Assembly: GCA_017546585.1 (NCBI GenBank)
Contig: JAFYWC010000114.1
Coordinates: 17,461 to 81,460, forward strand
Direction: 5' to 3'
Length of the DNA: 64,000 bases
From: Bacteroidales bacterium
GTDB taxonomy: Bacteria > Bacteroidota > Bacteroidia > Bacteroidales > UBA932
Part shown: in pieces, positions 60,202-64,000 of the stretch
Numbering within the stretch: position 1 is the first letter of the stretch
Layout: every line of letters begins with the position of its first letter
Position numbers and translations under genes: made by a program
The notes under the pieces: model-generated
What the model saw: the letters and a program-made list of their open reading frames with translations, nothing else
Databases searched by the model: none
Told to the model about the DNA's origin: nothing

Positions 60202-63200
60202 TTAGAATTTGAACTTGACTGCGAAGCCGAATCCCCTTACACTAGGCTGCATGAAATAATCGTTACCCTGTCCGTATGTTCCGGTCGATGGAGTAAGTTC
60301 AGGGTCGAACGGAGCCTTGCAGTAAATCATGAGAGGGTTGTTTGCGATAAGGGACAACGTCACATCCTTGAGGACATCATTGAACCACTTGTTCGGCATT
60401 GTATAGCTGAGTGTTACCTCCTGTATACGGATGTTGGTAGCATCATATACATAATATCCAGATGTCTCATATCCACCTGTTCCTATCAGCTGATAGTATG
60501 TCTTGGCATCTGTCCTGCCTTGACCCTTCAGCATGACGCCACCGTTATCACGAGCCTCTGCAGATCGCTTTGACACTCCGAAGCGGTCCAGGAGAGCCTC
60601 AGTAGATGATGTCACGACACCACCGAATCTTCCTGTGAGGAGAAATCCGAGGGATACGCCCTTATATGAGAGGCTGTTGTTCCAACCGAGGTTGAAGTCT
60701 GGAGTTGTCTTGCCAAGATATACAGGCTCACCTTTCTCAAGTCCGTATGTACCGTCACTCTTCACCTCAACATAACCCTGGTGGTCCTTCTTGAGGAATG
60801 TTGTAGCATAGATGTCATGGATGCTGCCCCCCTCCTTGAGGATAACACGGCCACCATCCTTGAACACCTCCGGGATATTGATTGACTCTTCCATAAGATC
60901 AGTCTTGTAATCATTGACCATCTCCCTGATAGTGTTTACGTTACGCGAGAATGTAACGGTAGATGAGAGCGTGAATCCGGATGCGAATGACTCATCATAT
61001 CCTACTGCAACCTCCCATCCCCTGTTTTCAACGTTACCAGCCTGAAGATAGATCTGCTTGTAACCGGTGTACTGAGGAAGGTTACCGAGGAAAGTCTGGT
61101 TATATGTGTTCGAATGGTAGTAAGTCAGGTCAACTCTGAAGCTGTTCCAGAGTCTCATATTCATACCGAACTCGTATGAGCGTGTCCTCTCAGCCTTGAA
61201 GTCTGTAAAAGGATAGATTCCTGTAGGTGCCAGTGAACCTCCGACGATAGGGGTTGTAACCGTACCTGGAGTAAGACCAGAACGTGACACAGGAGCACCC
61301 ACTTCAGTGTATGATCCTCTTACCTTGAGATATGAGAGGAATTCAGGACGGTCCTTGAACATTTCGCTTATTACAGCAGAAAGACCGACTGAAGGGTAGA
61401 AGAATGATTCCTCCGCAGTGTTTACCAGACGTGAGTTCCAATCATTTCTTCCTGTCATAGTGAGGAAGAGAATGTTCTTCCAGCCCAGTTCAACGCTCGC
61501 GAAGATCGCATGATTACGCACGCGGCTGTCTCCTCCTGACTCTGAAATACGTCCGTTGGATGGGTCGATGTTTGATGCTGCGAACTTGTTTGGCACTCCA
61601 AGGAGCGTTCCCTTGTAACCACGCTCGAGAGCCCAATAGTTAGAGTAGTTCCAACCGACGTTTGCCATCAGGTTGAAGTCACCGAAAGTCTTGTTGACAT
61701 TAAGCATGGCGTCAGCATACTCCTGATGGTCAGTATAGTTGCTGTAGCCGAAGTGGCCCTTTGTTCCCTCAGCGAACTTCTGGTCTGACGAAGCGTAGAT
61801 CCTGCGCTCGAAGTTGATATGGGTATTATCCATTCTATAACGTGCAGACACATTGAGCCAGTCGAGAATCTCATAAGTAAGACCCACATTGAACATATAG
61901 CGATCCTTGTCATTCTGGGCTACATTCCTGTACGCAGTCCAATAAGGGTTCTGAGATGCATATGTCGGCTCAGATACCGGCCAGTACTGCACTGGAAGCT
62001 TACGACCGTCATCGAAATGCTCGAAAGTCTTGATAGCATTGAAGTTCTCTCCTCTCGGGAAGAGGTATGCAGCCATTACAGGGTTCCAGTACTGTCCCTG
62101 CGACACCATATTCTTGTCAAACTGCTTGATATATGATGCTCCAAGATCAAGATGCATCTTATCATTGAGGAACGACGATGTGTTCCTTACAGTGAAGTTG
62201 TATCTGTCATATGAATTATTAGGAACAATACCTGTAGAGTTTGTAGAAGAAAGGGAAACGAATGTCTGGTTCCTCTTGTTACCGGTATTGAGCGTAAGTG
62301 AGTTCACCAGATTGTGACCTGTATTGAAGAAGTCCTTCTTAGGATCATATGAAGAATGGACAGCGAGCTTGTCGCCCCAGCTCTCATACATTTCCTTCTT
62401 GTTTCCATAGGTATTCTGGAATTCTGGAGTCATATAAGCTCTTGTAAACTCTGTTGATGACGAGAACTGAACAGAGAGCTTGCCCTCCTGACCTTTCTTC
62501 GTGGTGATGAGGATGACTCCGTTCGCTGCGCTGCTACCATAGAGCGCCGCTGCCGAAGGTCCACTGAGCACGGAGATGCTCTCGATATCCTCCGGGTTGA
62601 AGTCAGCGATACCCTCGGTACCGGCTCTTCCCTCACCCATGATGCCGCTGTCTGTACCCATATTGGTATTGAATAACGGAATACCATCCACAACGTAAAG
62701 AGCGTTATTGTCTCCCTCAAGTGACTTGGCACCTCTGAGGACTACTCTGGCAGCTCCTCCGACTCCGGAAGCACTCTTATTGATGTTTACACCGGCTATC
62801 TTACCGTTGAGCGAGTTGATGAAGTTGGCGTTCTTGACAGTTGTAATCTCCTCGCCATCAAACTTCTGGACATTGTAGCTCAAAGCCTTCTCGGAGCGTT
62901 TGATACCGAGAGCGGTAACAACTACCTCATCAAGAAGTTCGTTGTCAGTAAGCAGGACTATGTTGAAATAGTCTTGTCCAGCTACAGAAACAATCTGGGT
63001 CTGATAACCCATGCACGATACCATAAGTGATGATTCTGCAGGAACATCCATCTGAAAAGCTCCACTCTCATCAGTAATGGTTCCATTGGTGGTTCCTTCT
63101 ACAGCCACCACAACACCCATAAGCGGCAGTCCTGATTCATCACTGACCTTTCCCGAGATGATTTTCTCATCAGGTGCAGTCTCAGCACTTACCGGCAGTT

Positions 63201-63261
63201 GGACTGCTGTCAGAAGCAGGACACAGCTTAACAGGTAGAACACTTGTCTGATAGTTTGCAT
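60202..63261 (-). CDS. SusC/RagA family TonB-linked outer-membrane transporter
   Basis: 1019 residues. Signal peptide (ends PVSAE), CarboxypepD_reg-like domain (ISGKVSDESGLPLMGVVVAVEGT, TDESGAFQMDVP), a TonB box-like EVVVTALGIKRSEKALSY, and the SusC plug (LNGKIAGVNINKSASGVGGAARVVLRG, YVVDGIPL, IESISVLSGPSAAALYGSSAANGVILITTKKG). Barrel ends GFAVKFKF. Imports oligosaccharides with SusD, energised by TonB. It has a TACCTTTG promoter 40 bases upstream and heads the operon. Eight CATG tetramers were seen here. No regulator gene (SusR, HTCS, anti-sigma) is visible in the window; the barrel lacks an N-terminal STN domain. Confidence 0.96.
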   Translation of the reverse strand: MQTIRQVFYLLSCVLLLTAVQLPVSAETAPDEKIISGKVSDESGLPLMGVVVAVEGTTNGTITDESGAFQMDVPAESSLMVSCMGYQTQIVSVAGQDYFNIVLLTDNELLDEVVVTALGIKRSEKALSYNVQKFDGEEITTVKNANFINSLNGKIAGVNINKSASGVGGAARVVLRGAKSLEGDNNALYVVDGIPLFNTNMGTDSGIMGEGRAGTEGIADFNPEDIESISVLSGPSAAALYGSSAANGVILITTKKGQEGKLSVQFSSSTEFTRAYMTPEFQNTYGNKKEMYESWGDKLAVHSSYDPKKDFFNTGHNLVNSLTLNTGNKRNQTFVSLSSTNSTGIVPNNSYDRYNFTVRNTSSFLNDKMHLDLGASYIKQFDKNMVSQGQYWNPVMAAYLFPRGENFNAIKTFEHFDDGRKLPVQYWPVSEPTYASQNPYWTAYRNVAQNDKDRYMFNVGLTYEILDWLNVSARYRMDNTHINFERRIYASSDQKFAEGTKGHFGYSNYTDHQEYADAMLNVNKTFGDFNLMANVGWNYSNYWALERGYKGTLLGVPNKFAASNIDPSNGRISESGGDSRVRNHAIFASVELGWKNILFLTMTGRNDWNSRLVNTAEESFFYPSVGLSAVISEMFKDRPEFLSYLKVRGSYTEVGAPVSRSGLTPGTVTTPIVGGSLAPTGIYPFTDFKAERTRSYEFGMNMRLWNSFRVDLTYYHSNTYNQTFLGNLPQYTGYKQIYLQAGNVENRGWEVAVGYDESFASGFTLSSTVTFSRNVNTIREMVNDYKTDLMEESINIPEVFKDGGRVILKEGGSIHDIYATTFLKKDHQGYVEVKSDGTYGLEKGEPVYLGKTTPDFNLGWNNSLSYKGVSLGFLLTGRFGGVVTSSTEALLDRFGVSKRSAEARDNGGVMLKGQGRTDAKTYYQLIGTGGYETSGYYVYDATNIRIQEVTLSYTMPNKWFNDVLKDVTLSLIANNPLMIYCKAPFDPELTPSTGTYGQGNDYFMQPSVRGFGFAVKFKF

Positions 63262-63301
63262 TTTAAATGTTTTAGTTTATAAATTGTTTGGTATAAGCCA
63301 T

Positions 63302-63309
63302 CAAAGGTA
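63302..63309 (-). promoter_or_regulatory. -7 promoter element for the susC-like gene
   Basis: TACCTTTG on the - strand matches TAnnTTTG. Confidence 0.6.
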
Positions 63310-63442
63310 ATCAATCTAATCATAAAATCAAATGATTAATTTTGCAGGTGAAAATACAGCAATTGGATTATGATTGAGACAAAGCTTCTTTCTGATGGGG
63401 AGAATGACAATAATAGGGGAGAAATAGCGTGTTTTCAGGGGC

Positions 63443-63467
63443 GTTTGACAAATAATTTATACCTTTG
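63443..63467 (+). promoter_or_regulatory. Promoter for the cidA/lrgB-like genes
   Basis: TTTGAC at about 63443-63448 and TACCTTTG at 63460-63467 fit the -33/-7 elements; transcription would begin about 63474, ahead of the 36-codon frame. Confidence 0.5.
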
Positions 63468-63492
63468 CCCCTGATTTAAGCAACCTAATAAG

Positions 63493-63603
63493 ATGAACAG
63501 GACATTAGCCAAAATAGGTCTTATTTCATCAATCCTTCTTACATCAAGATCGTCCATCCCGATATCCCGTAAATATCAGGACGAGATCACAAAGCTCCTG
63601 TAA
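63493..63603 (+). CDS. Possible 36-residue leader peptide
   Basis: ATG 63493 to TAA 63601-63603: MNRTLAKIGLISSILLTSR followed by a polar tail. It lies between a promoter and the GTG start of the cidA-like gene (11 bases downstream). The N-terminal half is basic then hydrophobic, like a signal peptide. No family recognised; may be chance. Confidence 0.3.
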   Translation: MNRTLAKIGLISSILLTSRSSIPISRKYQDEITKLL

Positions 63604-63614
63604 AACAGTTTGTC

Positions 63615-63968
63615 GTGAAAGTTTTCAAAGGCTTATTTATTATTCTGCTTCACCTGGTCATAGGTAATGTGATATCATTCTGCACAGGTGAATTCATTCC
63701 CGGCAGCGTTCTGGGAATGATAATTCTGTTTCTTTCATTGATGGCAGGTATCGTCAAGGAGGATTCCGTGCGTGATGTAGCGCTTTTCCTTACCGACAAT
63801 ATGGCCATCTTTTTCATCCCTGCATTGATTGGCATCCTTGAAATGTGGGGACTGATCAAGATGCATTTTCTGGCCTGGGTGGCACTGTTGACCATCACTG
63901 CCTTGCTGGTCATGGCTGTCAGCGGCTGGGCCAAACAACTTACGGATAGAATAAGGAGGAGAAAATGA
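63615..63968 (+). CDS. CidA/LrgA family membrane protein
   Basis: 117 residues, GTG start. Four hydrophobic helices, with the family segments GEFIPGSVLGMIILFLSLMAGIV and LTDNMAIFFIPALIGILEMW. CidA/LrgA proteins are holin-like or metabolite-transport membrane proteins that work with LrgB partners; in several bacteria they affect lysis or export of overflow metabolites such as pyruvate. The stop overlaps the next ATG (ATGA), consistent with a two-gene cidA/lrgB-like unit cut by the window edge. Confidence 0.85.
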   Translation: MKVFKGLFIILLHLVIGNVISFCTGEFIPGSVLGMIILFLSLMAGIVKEDSVRDVALFLTDNMAIFFIPALIGILEMWGLIKMHFLAWVALLTITALLVMAVSGWAKQLTDRIRRRK

Positions 63969-64000
63969 TGGTGCATGAAATATTCAATAATCTCCCGGCG
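63965..64000 (+). CDS. LrgB-like protein, N-terminus only
   Basis: Only 12 codons are inside the window (MMVHEIFNNLPA). The ATG overlaps the TGA of the CidA/LrgA gene. Identity is inferred from the usual LrgA-LrgB pairing, not from the visible residues. Confidence 0.4.
   Translation, partial: MMVHEIFNNLPA

Larger units (their letters stand above)
63262..63614. other. Divergent intergenic region with two promoters and a short open frame
   Basis: Contains the SusC promoter (63302-63309, - strand), the promoter for the cidA-like unit (63460-63467, + strand) and a 36-codon frame (63493-63603). Otherwise A+T-rich with nothing recognised. Confidence 0.6.

Noticed and set aside
1-64000. CRISPR arrays, tRNA and rRNA genes
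   Set aside because: No regularly spaced direct repeats, cloverleaf-like or rRNA-like stretches were recognised by eye; the short repeats found are palindromic and scattered.

Overview
The window is one continuous stretch of a Bacteroidales-type (Bacteroidota) chromosome. The evidence is the TAnnTTTG -7 promoter element ahead of many genes, SusC/SusD and Oar-like TonB-dependent receptors, BACON, Omp28, DUF5689 and DUF2723 proteins, a PG0541-type protein in an RND operon, and dozens of secreted lipoproteins whose Cys is followed by acidic residues. I cannot name a genus. The window opens inside a DUF2723 gene and closes inside an lrgB-like gene. I found no rRNA, tRNA or CRISPR array.

Layout. 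1-25.6 kb is mostly housekeeping: DUF2723 membrane protein, RlmI-like methyltransferase, pgk, then lgt with an Omp28-like and an Fn3/BACON-like surface lipoprotein and a ProX-type tRNA deacylase. An AraC regulator diverges from a TolC/adaptor/RND/PG0541 efflux operon. A compact + strand run follows (two small beta-barrels around thioredoxin, LOG protein, polyprenyl synthase, holB, ricT, trmB), then divergent smpB/miaA. At 25.7-26.7 kb lies a REP-associated tyrosine transposase with two REP-like hairpins nearby, followed by metK on the other strand behind a SAM-II-like riboswitch and terminator.

28.4-52.3 kb is a + strand block of envelope genes: two Oar-like TonB receptors each followed by an OB-fold/DUF5689-type lipoprotein, a set of BACON/Fn3-like lipoproteins of unknown function, a second Omp28-like protein, a secreted NUC1-type DNA/RNA nuclease and a secreted EEP-fold nuclease/phosphatase. 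I read the right half (45.7-52.3 kb) as a candidate nucleic-acid scavenging locus, organised like a Sus locus but without SusD. A dipeptidyl-carboxypeptidase-like M3 peptidase ends the block. 54.5-63.3 kb on the - strand carries a GH29 alpha-L-fucosidase and a SusC-SusD-GH18-LamG operon, a likely N-glycan utilisation locus. A cidA/lrgB-like pair begins at the right edge.

The most unusual signal is compositional. Reading by eye, CATG is almost absent from 1 to about 56.4 kb (two copies, both in intergenic repeats), yet occurs about 15 times in the last 7.6 kb. Phe, Asp, Asn and Ile codons before ATG switch to their T-ending form as if to avoid it. This suggests genome-wide selection against CATG, and that the SusC/SusD operon and right edge arrived later. 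A second theme is a family of short palindromic repeats found mostly between genes but twice inserted in frame in coding sequence.
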